Source: JAICMB01 sp035295125
GTDB lineage: Bacteria > Acidobacteriota > Terriglobia > Bryobacterales > Bryobacteraceae
Direction: 5' to 3'
NCBI GenBank assembly: GCA_035295125.1
Contig: DATGJP010000108.1
Location: forward strand, 47,224 to 111,223
DNA: 64,000 nt
The notes beneath the pieces are model-generated. The model was not told where the DNA came from, did no database searches, and was given only the letters and a program-made list of their open reading frames with translations. Positions 24,498 to 32,955 of this stretch are shown in pieces. Numbering within the stretch: position 1 is the stretch's first letter; every line of letters begins with the position of its first letter. The translations under genes and the position numbers were made by a program.

Positions 24498-25077
24498 TGA
24501 GAGGCAGGCCTCATCGATTTTCTCATCGCCCATGGTCTTCTTCAGGACGGGCAAGCCGTCGCAGGGTCGATAGGCGCTTCCTCATAAGCTTCGGCGATGA
24601 CTTGGTGCGATCACCTCCCCGATCAAGAGAGTCGCCTCCGATATCAGGATAAGACCTTATTGAGTCTGCCCCCATCGTCGCGCGCGAAACAATTCCACGT
24701 CCGCCCTACTCCACGCATCGAGCATAACCACCCAACTCACTCGATCGGCAACGCTCAGTTGGTGTCAGCGAAAAATCCCTGCACTGCTATGCCACCTGGC
24801 GGCGACCCGTTGATGTTGCCGCAACTATCGCGTTCCCAAAAAGACTGCGAACTAAGAGCTTCCGGAGATTAGTCGGGTTTTTCAAGTTGCCGTGTAACGC
24901 GCTAGCCTTCGAATTGACACCTTGCCCGCCCTCCGGGGTGGATCGTCGTCGAGTCGGAGAAAGGGTTCGCCCTAACTCCCTGTGCCGTGCTTCCTACCTT
25001 CACTTGCCGCACCACGCCGGATCTTGCTTTTTATGTCGTGAGTATGTGATTACGCGAGCTGCGACGGAACCTTCAGG
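24498..25077. other. intergenic stretch, nothing assignable
   Basis: These 580 bases separate the plus-strand SDR from the convergent sigma-54 regulator. Apart from the weak terminator-like dyad at the left end, I see no gene, RNA or repeat. Confidence 0.4.
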
Positions 25078-26421
25078 CTACCCAATCGCCGTACCCAGCC
25101 TATATTTTGCTATCTTCCGATAAATCGTCATGCGCGAGCAGTTAAGCCTCTCGGCTGCCTCGCTTTTGTTCCAATTACTGGCATGGAGTGCTGACAGTAA
25201 ACGATCGGACTCGCTCAGATCCGGCGACGCACGCGGATGCTGGTTGCGGAACCAGTCCGGCAGATCCGAGAACGTAATTATTTCCGACGGTTGAGTGACA
25301 AACACGCCCTCTAAGAGGTTGCGTAACTCGCGAACGTTGCCCGGCCATTGGTACGCGAGCAGATGCTCCACAACGTCGTTATCCATTCCCTGCACTTGCG
25401 CGTGAAACTGGCGATTGAACTCGGCGATGTAATGATCAATGAGCTGCGGAATGTCCAGTTTCCGTTCGCGCAAAGGCGTCAAATGGATTCGAGCGATATT
25501 GAGGCGGAAATACAGGTCGCGCCGGAACGTCTGGTCTCCTGCGAGCGTGTCCAAATCGCGGTTCGTCGCAGCGACAATGCGGATGTTCAATGAAATCGGC
25601 TTTCGTCCACCCAGACGATGGAGTTTCTTCTCCTCAATGACGCGCAGCAGCCGGACTTGACCGTACGGACTGAGTTCGCCTATCTCGTCGAAAAATACGG
25701 TGCCGCCGTTGCCGGCTTCAATTTTCCCGGGCGTGGAGAGATGGGCGCCTGTGAATGCGCCGCGTTCGTAACCGAAAAGCTCGCTTTCGAGCAGCGTATC
25801 GGGAATTCCTGCGCAGTTAACGCAAACGAACGGCTGCTCTCGCCTCCCACTGTTCTGATGGATCAATCCCGCCACGAGTTCCTTACCCGTTCCGGTCTCA
25901 CCGGTAACGAGGACGTTGCTGTCCGTGGCGGCAACTTTGTGGATGTAAATGCGGACGGCCCTCAAGTCGTCACTGTCGCCCACCAGGACGTTAGTGCTGT
26001 CCTGAAGCGAAACGCGGGGCGTATGACGGTCCAATAACTCAGCCAATTCTTCGATGGATGCCGGGTGGGGGAGGTAATCCGTGGCACCGGCACGAAACGC
26101 CGCCAACGCCAATTCCTCCGAACTGGCATTCGCGATGGCAAGAATACAGAGGCTCGGATGAACTCGCCGTATGGATCGCAGCAATTCGATGCCGCCGCCG
26201 GTCTTGTTGGCCCGCAATCCGACGACGACGGCCGCGATCTGGTCCTGGGAAAGGAGCGAAAGAGCATCCGTTGTGCAGCAGTAAAGCGGACGGAATCCTT
26301 CCCGTTCCGCGAAAAATTCAATTTCGCTGGCGAGTGACTCTTCGAGGTTCGTCAGCAGAATCTTGCGCCGTGAGCCCGCCAACAGCGGGTGGTCCCACGG
26401 TTTGCGACGTAAGGCACCCAT
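25078..26421 (-). CDS. sigma-54-dependent activator with degenerate receiver
   Basis: The 447-residue protein has a receiver-like domain (about 18-130), an AAA+ sigma-54 activator domain (about 145-375) with Walker A G174-E-T-G-T-G-K and the sigma-54 contact loop G-A-F-T-G-A at 221-226, and a Fis-type HTH at 420-445 ('NKSEAAERLNCSRMTIYRKIAKY'). At the phosphoacceptor site the strand reads V-V-V-G68-L-R, so the Asp is lost and control is probably not by a kinase. It is the last gene of the minus-strand polysaccharide run, 135 bases after the GNAT-like gene. PrsR-type activators hold the same place in exosortase-linked EPS loci, which suggests it activates the wza promoter. Confidence 0.88.
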   Translation of the reverse strand: MGALRRKPWDHPLLAGSRRKILLTNLEESLASEIEFFAEREGFRPLYCCTTDALSLLSQDQIAAVVVGLRANKTGGGIELLRSIRRVHPSLCILAIANASSEELALAAFRAGATDYLPHPASIEELAELLDRHTPRVSLQDSTNVLVGDSDDLRAVRIYIHKVAATDSNVLVTGETGTGKELVAGLIHQNSGRREQPFVCVNCAGIPDTLLESELFGYERGAFTGAHLSTPGKIEAGNGGTVFFDEIGELSPYGQVRLLRVIEEKKLHRLGGRKPISLNIRIVAATNRDLDTLAGDQTFRRDLYFRLNIARIHLTPLRERKLDIPQLIDHYIAEFNRQFHAQVQGMDNDVVEHLLAYQWPGNVRELRNLLEGVFVTQPSEIITFSDLPDWFRNQHPRASPDLSESDRLLSALHASNWNKSEAAERLNCSRMTIYRKIAKYRLGTAIG

Positions 26422-26504
26422 ATGCGAAGCGGACGTCTGTTGGGTTTATGACGATCCGGCTATCAGTATACGCGCGATAGGCACTTCATGGACATGGGGG
26501 CAAG

Positions 26505-26540
26505 AGTACTTTTTTAGAATAGTTCTCATACGAAAGTACT
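26505..26540 (-). promoter_or_regulatory. 8-bp inverted repeat between the GNAT-like gene and the sigma-54 activator
   Basis: AGTACTTT (26505-26512) and AAAGTACT (26533-26540) form a perfect dyad with a 20-base AT-rich centre. It lies 16 bases after the GNAT-like stop and 84 bases before the activator start. It could be an operator for the activator gene or a weak terminator of the long operon. There is no U-tract in the expected place. Confidence 0.35.
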
Positions 26541-26556
26541 GAGGCGGCCCTTGAAT

Positions 26557-27693
26557 CTATACCGTTGCCGGATATCGCTCGGCGGGGATGCCTTTTCGGG
26601 GAAGATAAAGAGGCCCATCACCGTCTCCACGATTAAGGTGGACTCCGGAATTGTTCGGGTCAACCCGGGCCAACAGACTCCCTAGAGCAGGGGACGCGCC
26701 AAAGAGGAAATACGATCTTCCTGGAAAAAAACCAGACAACTGCAAGGCCCGGCGCCACGAAGGATGGCTTTGGTGCGACCGCACGAAATCGACTCCGCGA
26801 TTCTCGAGGTATTGCGATGCGGCTCGAATAACATGCTGGGCGTCGTCCGGAGCGGCAAAGCAATCGACGATCTGACCCGCGCGGAGATTGCCGAAGCGCG
26901 GGTGGTCTGTCAGGTGTAAGTCGAGGAGCAACGCCCATCCAGCGATCCGTCTGCCATGTTTCACCTGAAGGCGGATGAAACGCTTGTCCGCTGGCGGGTA
27001 AAGCGCGTTCAGAGTGCTGCTGTTGCGTACCGCCACGAAACTGTATTGTGCGTGGTTGGCCTCCCATAGCCGGTCAGCCCAATCGTCGAACGCGCCAATT
27101 TCGCGGGCGATGACTTTACGCACCGCGCCGTGGGGTTTCGCAAGCGAGAATGAGAGGGCGTGAGTCCCAGCCCATCCCACACCCGAGTAAAGCAGCAATC
27201 TCGCGAGCCATGGCTTTAGAATGGTCGATCCCGTTAGGAACCGCGCTGCATGGTTGATCTTGAAATAGAACGGCACCCGGCGCAATTGGAACTTCAGTCC
27301 GCCCAGGAGGCGAGCTACTGGCGTTTGTTCGCCACCCATCCCCATGCCGAAGAGCAGCGGCTGTCGGCGCTGCGCATCCAGCACAAGACGAGCGGGCAGC
27401 AGACCGTATTTCGGGTTGACCAGCGCCTCGGAAATGGGCAGACGGAGTCCTCCAATCGAAGTTATCTGGCCTCCGATGCTGGCTTCCTGCTGGATCAAAA
27501 TGTATCCGCCGCGTACCTGCCCGTCTTCGATCGCTACGAATGGTTCTTCATAGATAGCGCAACCCAGGCGTTTCGGCAGCCATTGAGACACGGGCTCCTC
27601 GGGAAATGGCGTGACGCCGCGCGTACTCACGCGCTCATTGAACGCGCGAACGGAAGGCGCCAAACCATCGCTCAATGTCCGAATCTCGATCAT
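26557..27693 (-). CDS. GNAT/FemAB-like acyltransferase of the polysaccharide operon
   Basis: The 378-residue protein shows a double GNAT-like build. The N-terminal half has 'YEEPFVAIEDGQVRGGYILIQQEASI' and 'GLLPARLVLDAQRRQPLLFGMGMGG', and the C-terminal half has 'ADKRFIRLQVKHGRRIAGWALLLDL', 'DCFAAPDDAQHVIRAASQYLENRGVDFVRSH'. Proteins of this type sit in many EPS loci, often next to FemAB-type genes, and transfer acyl or aminoacyl groups. The donor here could be the acyl carrier protein three genes upstream. It is the last gene of the run and overlaps the ligase fusion by four bases (ATGA). Confidence 0.7.
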   Translation of the reverse strand: MIEIRTLSDGLAPSVRAFNERVSTRGVTPFPEEPVSQWLPKRLGCAIYEEPFVAIEDGQVRGGYILIQQEASIGGQITSIGGLRLPISEALVNPKYGLLPARLVLDAQRRQPLLFGMGMGGEQTPVARLLGGLKFQLRRVPFYFKINHAARFLTGSTILKPWLARLLLYSGVGWAGTHALSFSLAKPHGAVRKVIAREIGAFDDWADRLWEANHAQYSFVAVRNSSTLNALYPPADKRFIRLQVKHGRRIAGWALLLDLHLTDHPRFGNLRAGQIVDCFAAPDDAQHVIRAASQYLENRGVDFVRSHQSHPSWRRALQLSGFFPGRSYFLFGASPALGSLLARVDPNNSGVHLNRGDGDGPLYLPRKGIPAERYPATV

Positions 27694-30089
27694 GATGCCA
27701 ACAGCGGTGGTGCATGCAGATACTGCGCTGCTTTTCGTTGAGCGTCGATGAGTTGATAAAGCCGCTCGACCTGTGCAGCCGCCATCCCGGATGCTTGCGC
27801 CACTTGCTCAGGTGGTGTGCTGCGGTCGCGCCCCCAAAGGCATTGGTCCATCAGCGAGAGTGGGGCGCAGAAGTAGAATTCCTCCTGTGATTGCGGCAGG
27901 GAGTAGGTCTCCGTCGTCGGTTGCCGCCGGCTGATCTCGTCAGGGATCCCCAGGTATTGGGCTAATTCGTAGACTTGGGTCTTGTATAGATGCGCGATCG
28001 GTTTGAGATCGGCCGCACCATCTCCGTTCTTGACGAAGAAGCCCAAGTCATATTCCAGTCGATTCGGAGTGCCGGCCACCGCATAGCGCAGCCGGTCCGC
28101 CCAGTAGTACTCGATCATCTTGCGCGTGCGTTGTTTGAAGTTGGTTGCAGCGACAATCTCGAGGTACGCTTCGGCGGTGAGCCGTGCCCGGCGCTGCTCG
28201 CCATGAGGACCTTCGGCTACGACCGAGTAAATCGCGTATCTCGCGCCGTTCATCATATCCGGGAGCACGATCTTCGAGCGCCATCCTGGGCCATAATCCG
28301 GCAGTACCGTGCGGATCGCCTGGTCGCGACGTTCGTAGCACCCGGCGGCCTCGAGAATTGGTCCGATGTTTTCGAGGCGGGTATCGATATCCAGGCTCTC
28401 GGCCAATAGATGTGAAAGGCGCAAGCTGTCCGCTGAACTGTCGCGCTCGGGCATGAACAAGCCGAGTACACGGTCTTTGCCGAGAGCACGAACCGCGAGC
28501 GCGGCCACCACGCTGCTGTCCACGCCTCCCGAAAGCCCGATCACGACACCCTTGCGGCGCAGGTCGCAAAGAACTTGCCTGCGAATGGCTTCCTGGATCC
28601 GTGCAGAAGTTGCCGCTGGGTCGATCTGGAGCGTGGGGGCAAGTTCCCGGCGGGCGAGTTTGCCGCTCGACGTCTTCGGTAACATCTCGCGAAATTCAAC
28701 GGACTTGGGAATCATATAGTCTTCGAGATGGCGGGCACAAAATCGCTGCACTTCTCGCGCCGTAAGTTGCGCGCCGTCTTTGGACCGGATGACGGCCTGA
28801 ATGGCTTGACCGAGCACCGGGTCGGGAACGCCGATCACGACCGCTTCCGCTATCCCGGGCATCTCGTGCAGGACCTCTTCAATCTCCCGTGGGCTGACCC
28901 GATAGCCTCCGACCTTCAGCATGTCGTCGTTGCGGCCGACGAAGTACAGATAACCTTCGTCGTCCATGCGGAACAGATCGCCCGTGTACAGGACTCTTTC
29001 GCCCGGCGCCGGCCCTGGCTTGAGGACGGCGTCAGTTTCGGCGGGAAGCTCCCAATAGCCCTTCATCACGTGCGAACCGCGCACCACAAGCTGCCCGACC
29101 TGGCCCGGTCCGAGGCGCTCGCCCGTTTCGTTTACCAGGTAAACCTCTTCGTTGGGCATGCCCTTACCGACCGAACCTGGCCGGATGTCCAATTGCTCCG
29201 GCGGGAGGTAGGATACGCGCTTGCATTCGGTCAGGCCGTACATCGAGTAGATCTTGGCTTTGGGAAAAGCGCGTCGCAGACCCGCTATGTGTGCCGGCGG
29301 CAGCACGGCTCCAGTGCTCGACAGGTATCGCAACGACGGGAATTCATACTTCGCGAGATCCATTTCGAGCAACATCGCAGCCATGGCCGGCACAATTGGG
29401 AATCCGGTGACCTTCTCACGAATCAAAGTCTCGATCGCGACATATGGATAGGCAAAGGAGCGAAGGAGCACCAGCGTGGCGCCCATCAGGAACGCCATCA
29501 GCACCTGGTAGAGCCCGTAGTCGAACGACAGCGGCAGGGCATTCAGGATGACATCGTCGGGTGCGTTCTCAAGGTAGGTCGTAATCGAAGTCGCCGCGCT
29601 AACAATGTTCAGGTGCGTCATCATGACGCCTTTCGGCCTGCCTGTTGAGCCTGATGTGTAGATGAGCGCCGCCAGATCGGCATCTATCGTCGGAGGTGCG
29701 ATTCGCGTGGGAGAACTACTACTTTCTGAGCCAGTCCAGACGCCTCTCAAATGTGGCGTGTCGACCGGCTCACCCAAGGTGATTAGCCCCTTCGCACGGC
29801 AGTTGTTCAGGATGTAACGCAGCTTGTCAGATTTCGTGCTGGGATGCAGCACCGCGAACACGGCGCCGACTTTGAGAATGGCGAATATCGATACGGCCGC
29901 CTCGATACTGCTTTCCAGCAATACGGCCACCCGATCGCCGCGCTCGATTCCGCCGCTGGCCAGCGATTGTGCGAGCCGGCTCGCGCGCTCATCAACTTCG
30001 GCATACGTCAGCCGCTGCTCGCCGCACACGAGCGCTGTCTTCGCAGGCAATTGTGCCGCGCTTCGTTCCAGGAATTCATGAACTAGCAC
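27690..30089 (-). CDS. AMP-forming acyl ligase fused to NAD-synthase-like amidase domain
   Basis: This 799-residue protein joins two adenylating enzymes. Residues 1-490 form an acyl-CoA synthetase/adenylation domain with T145-S-G-S-T-G-R-P-K-G, 'YSMYGLTECK', 'YTGDL' near 368 and the catalytic Lys477 in S-S-G-K. Residues from about 500 form an ammonia-dependent NadE domain with the PP-loop S520-G-G-V-D-S-S, 'NFKQRTRKM', G-T-P-N-R-L-E-Y and 'KNGDGAADLKPIAHLYKTQVY'. All expected motifs of both are present. It follows an acyl carrier protein and asparagine synthase, so it probably loads an acid on the carrier and forms an amide. It starts with GTG overlapping the carrier gene. I know of no characterised protein with this fusion. 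Confidence 0.88.
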   Translation of the reverse strand: MLVHEFLERSAAQLPAKTALVCGEQRLTYAEVDERASRLAQSLASGGIERGDRVAVLLESSIEAAVSIFAILKVGAVFAVLHPSTKSDKLRYILNNCRAKGLITLGEPVDTPHLRGVWTGSESSSSPTRIAPPTIDADLAALIYTSGSTGRPKGVMMTHLNIVSAATSITTYLENAPDDVILNALPLSFDYGLYQVLMAFLMGATLVLLRSFAYPYVAIETLIREKVTGFPIVPAMAAMLLEMDLAKYEFPSLRYLSSTGAVLPPAHIAGLRRAFPKAKIYSMYGLTECKRVSYLPPEQLDIRPGSVGKGMPNEEVYLVNETGERLGPGQVGQLVVRGSHVMKGYWELPAETDAVLKPGPAPGERVLYTGDLFRMDDEGYLYFVGRNDDMLKVGGYRVSPREIEEVLHEMPGIAEAVVIGVPDPVLGQAIQAVIRSKDGAQLTAREVQRFCARHLEDYMIPKSVEFREMLPKTSSGKLARRELAPTLQIDPAATSARIQEAIRRQVLCDLRRKGVVIGLSGGVDSSVVAALAVRALGKDRVLGLFMPERDSSADSLRLSHLLAESLDIDTRLENIGPILEAAGCYERRDQAIRTVLPDYGPGWRSKIVLPDMMNGARYAIYSVVAEGPHGEQRRARLTAEAYLEIVAATNFKQRTRKMIEYYWADRLRYAVAGTPNRLEYDLGFFVKNGDGAADLKPIAHLYKTQVYELAQYLGIPDEISRRQPTTETYSLPQSQEEFYFCAPLSLMDQCLWGRDRSTPPEQVAQASGMAAAQVERLYQLIDAQRKAAQYLHAPPLLAS

Positions 30090-30322
30090 AGATGCTTTCT
30101 CCCCACGTATTCCGTTATCCGATTGATCGAGTCGAAGTTGTCAGGGATGATCTCTTCATCTGCGACCTTGAAGCCATACAGCTTCTCGACGAAGTTAATC
30201 AACTCCAGTACTCCGGTTGAGTCAACGACGCCCTTCTCGAGCAGGGAATCGCTGTCTGTCAAGCCGTCCGGCTGACCGAAGAGGAAATTGTCAACGATGA
30301 ACTCACGAATTGTGGTTTGCAT
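30083..30322 (-). CDS. acyl carrier protein
   Basis: The 79-residue protein is a stand-alone carrier. The phosphopantetheine site is D34-S35-T-G-V-L-E-L, preceded by 'DSLLEKGVV' and followed by 'FVEKLYGFKVADEEIIPDNFDSI', a full ACP fold. It overlaps asnB by 20 bases and the ligase fusion by seven. This dedicated ACP most likely carries the acyl or aminoacyl unit activated by the downstream ligase, for transfer to sugar by the GNAT-like protein. Confidence 0.92.
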   Translation of the reverse strand: MQTTIREFIVDNFLFGQPDGLTDSDSLLEKGVVDSTGVLELINFVEKLYGFKVADEEIIPDNFDSINRITEYVGRKHLC

Positions 30323-32192
30323 GGTGAATGAATTGATCGATCAGAATCTGAGTTGAAAGAATGCCGACGAAGGCCATGTTGTCTCCTATCCCAGTGAGCG
30401 TTTTCGACGTCAAACGCTCAACGGCCGCGGCGTTAAACAGGCCGCCTTTGTGGATACAATCCTGCGATAGCAGTTCAGGGACGTACTCGGTACCTGTCAG
30501 CGCCGCTGCCTCAGGTGCCCGATAAGGCTGTTTCGGACGTCTACGTATGCTTTCAGGCACGAGACCGCGGGCGCAGGTCTTGAGGAGGTACTTTTCCCGA
30601 AGCGCCCGGATTTTGAGATGGGACGGAAGCCGTGAAGCGAATTCCGCCACGCGATGGTCCAGAAAAGGAAAACGACCTTCAACCGAGTGCGCCATCGCGA
30701 CGCGGTCGCCCTGCGACGATAGAATGTACCCCGGCAACAGGTATGTCATTTCGAGGTGTTGGGCGCGGTTAAGCCAATTCCATTCCGGGAACTCGGTCGG
30801 CAGTTGTCCTCGAAGATCGTCATAAGGATCGTAGTCTCGTAACTCTTGGCGGATGCTTTCCGAGAGAAACAGTCTCAGTTTCGAAGTCATGCGCCAGCGC
30901 GATATGTGCGACCCGAAAAGCGCGTCTTCGCCGGTCTGAAAGAATGCCTGGCGATAAGCATCGCTCTGTGCTCGAAGCCCTGGCAGATATGGATACAGCC
31001 TCCGATAGAGCAGCGGTCGCAGATGCGACTCGGGATGCCGTGCGCAAAAGTCGCGCAGTTTGGCTTCCTTAAAGATGTCGTAACCGGCGAATACCTCGTC
31101 CGCCCCTTCGCCGGTCAGCACAACCTTATAGCCGCGGTCGTGAACTAACTTCGACAGAAGAAACAGCGGCGCTGGTGCTGTCCGAAGAATGGGGCGCTCG
31201 GTGTGGCGGATTACCTCGGGGAAAACGCGGCCGATATCCGCGGACGTGCAGCGGATCTCCTCGTGCTCGGTCCCAAGAAATGCGACCGCCTCCCGCTGGT
31301 ATGGCGTCTCGTCGAATTCTGGATCGTCAAACTGCACCGAAAACGTCTTGAGTGGCGCGGTGGCGGTTCTGCGAATCAGGGCCGCAGTCAGCGTGGAATC
31401 CAGCCCGCCGCTCAAATATGCGCCGACCGGGACATCGGAGCGCAGCCTCTGCTCCACGGCGCTCTTCAACAGTTCCAGGAGTTGCGCACCGGAATCGCCG
31501 TTGAGGGCGGTATTTTCCGTGTAGTGCGGCGTCCAATGCCGGTACGAACGCATCCCGCCTTTATCGACGGTCACCGAATGGCCGGGCGGTATTTCCTGGA
31601 TTCCATGGAAGATCGTCCGCGGCGCGAGCGGTACCCAGAATGTGAAGATCTGGACGAGGGCCTTGATGTCGATGCGCCGCTCGACCTCCGGATACTCGAA
31701 GAGCGCTTTGGCCTCGGAAGCAAATAAAAAGCGGTTTCCGGCCGCCGTGTAGTAGAGCGGACGAACGCCGAAGCGATCTCGCGACAGTAGTAATCGTTGG
31801 ATCCGGCGGTCCCATAGAGCGAAAGCCCACTGTCCATTGAACCGCTCCACACAGGCATCACTGAATTCCTGATACATGCGCAGGATCACTTCTGTGTCCG
31901 ACCGTGTCCGAAACTGGTGGCCGAGACCTTCGAGCTCCTCGCGCAGCTCAATATAGTTGAAGATCTCTCCGTTGAACGTCACGGCGAGCGAGCCATCCTC
32001 CGTTTGCATGGGCTGGCCGCCGCCATCGATATCGATGATGCTGAGCCGTGCGTGAGCGAGGCCGACGTGTCCGTCGACATACAAGCCGGTATCGTCGGGC
32101 CCACGGTGGCGGAGAGTTCGTATGCTGCGCAACAATGCATGCCGATCCGCCGGCATTCCGTCGAAGCTGTATACTCCCGCGATTCCGCACAT
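30303..32192 (-). CDS. asnB: asparagine synthase (glutamine-hydrolysing) of the polysaccharide locus
   Basis: The start is ATG 32192, giving M-C-G-I-A-G with Cys2 as the glutaminase nucleophile; 629 residues. The N-terminal Ntn domain shows R-H-R-G-P-D-D and 'VTFNGEIFNY', and the C-terminal synthetase domain shows the PP-loop Y-L-S-G-G-L-D-S-T and 'LTGEGADEVFAGYD'. The enzyme moves glutamine nitrogen onto an adenylated carboxylate. AsnB paralogues in EPS and O-antigen loci are thought to amidate uronic acids or acyl groups. The deacetylase gene ends four bases upstream. Confidence 0.92.
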   Translation of the reverse strand: MCGIAGVYSFDGMPADRHALLRSIRTLRHRGPDDTGLYVDGHVGLAHARLSIIDIDGGGQPMQTEDGSLAVTFNGEIFNYIELREELEGLGHQFRTRSDTEVILRMYQEFSDACVERFNGQWAFALWDRRIQRLLLSRDRFGVRPLYYTAAGNRFLFASEAKALFEYPEVERRIDIKALVQIFTFWVPLAPRTIFHGIQEIPPGHSVTVDKGGMRSYRHWTPHYTENTALNGDSGAQLLELLKSAVEQRLRSDVPVGAYLSGGLDSTLTAALIRRTATAPLKTFSVQFDDPEFDETPYQREAVAFLGTEHEEIRCTSADIGRVFPEVIRHTERPILRTAPAPLFLLSKLVHDRGYKVVLTGEGADEVFAGYDIFKEAKLRDFCARHPESHLRPLLYRRLYPYLPGLRAQSDAYRQAFFQTGEDALFGSHISRWRMTSKLRLFLSESIRQELRDYDPYDDLRGQLPTEFPEWNWLNRAQHLEMTYLLPGYILSSQGDRVAMAHSVEGRFPFLDHRVAEFASRLPSHLKIRALREKYLLKTCARGLVPESIRRRPKQPYRAPEAAALTGTEYVPELLSQDCIHKGGLFNAAAVERLTSKTLTGIGDNMAFVGILSTQILIDQFIHHANHNS

Positions 32193-32196
32193 TGCT

Positions 32197-32955
32197 TTAC
32201 GCCTCGAGCACCGGAACAGGAACCGCCGTGCCGCATGTTGCACCCACCACGCCGGCGTTCGTAAGAGCCATTGCATCCGGTATGGAGCTGACGGCCCGGG
32301 CAATGCGATTCAGCACCGTCCAATCCAGTTCCCAGGAATGTCCCCACAGGTGGAGAATGCCGCCATCACGGCCGACCTCGCCGATCATGTAGCCGACAAG
32401 GCTCTCTATTTGGGTTTCACCTCGCCAACGCGCCTGCCAATTCCACAATCCACTCCAGTTCCGGTGGCGCAGCGCGTGACGATACCTCTTCACGGCAGTT
32501 TGAGGGTACAAGTGCAGCGAGACCGGCATGCGCACCGGATCAAAACGCAGAGCGATTCGGAAATCGACCGACGTTCGGCATAGCCGGTAACCAGCCGCAA
32601 CTGCACGCATCATCACTCGCCGGTTGAATCTGCCCTTCGGATAGCAAAGCGACCGTACTTCGATGCCAAGTGTGTCTTCGAGCGCTGCGCGGCTGTCGCG
32701 CAGCTCTCGATCAATTTCGTCCACCGGCAACTCGGTGAGAATCCGGTGTGTCATGGTGTGGGACCCGATTTCCATGCCCATCGCAAGGAGTTCCATCATT
32801 TCAGTACGGCCCAGCACCGGCTTCCCGGCGGGATGCAAGGGTACGTAGAACGTTCCTCGCAGGTGATGGCGCGCCAACGCCTCGCCGACCCGAAGATCCA
32901 GGGGATGACCGTCATCCCAACTGGTTGTGATGAGAACTCTCCTTGCGTCTGTCAT
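32197..32955 (-). CDS. NodB-type polysaccharide deacetylase
   Basis: The 252-residue enzyme has the metal-binding motif S-W-D-D-G-H, a H-x3-H motif in 'IGSHTMTHRIL', and 'LCYPKGRF' as the RxxPY-like motif. 'LHLWGHSWEL' provides the catalytic His region. It lacks a signal peptide, so it probably deacetylates a cytoplasmic sugar intermediate. The ATG overlaps the TGA of the epimerase gene (TGATG); an upstream GTG is an alternative. A second, distinct NodB gene is in the same operon. Confidence 0.88.
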   Translation of the reverse strand: MTDARRVLITTSWDDGHPLDLRVGEALARHHLRGTFYVPLHPAGKPVLGRTEMMELLAMGMEIGSHTMTHRILTELPVDEIDRELRDSRAALEDTLGIEVRSLCYPKGRFNRRVMMRAVAAGYRLCRTSVDFRIALRFDPVRMPVSLHLYPQTAVKRYRHALRHRNWSGLWNWQARWRGETQIESLVGYMIGEVGRDGGILHLWGHSWELDWTVLNRIARAVSSIPDAMALTNAGVVGATCGTAVPVPVLEA

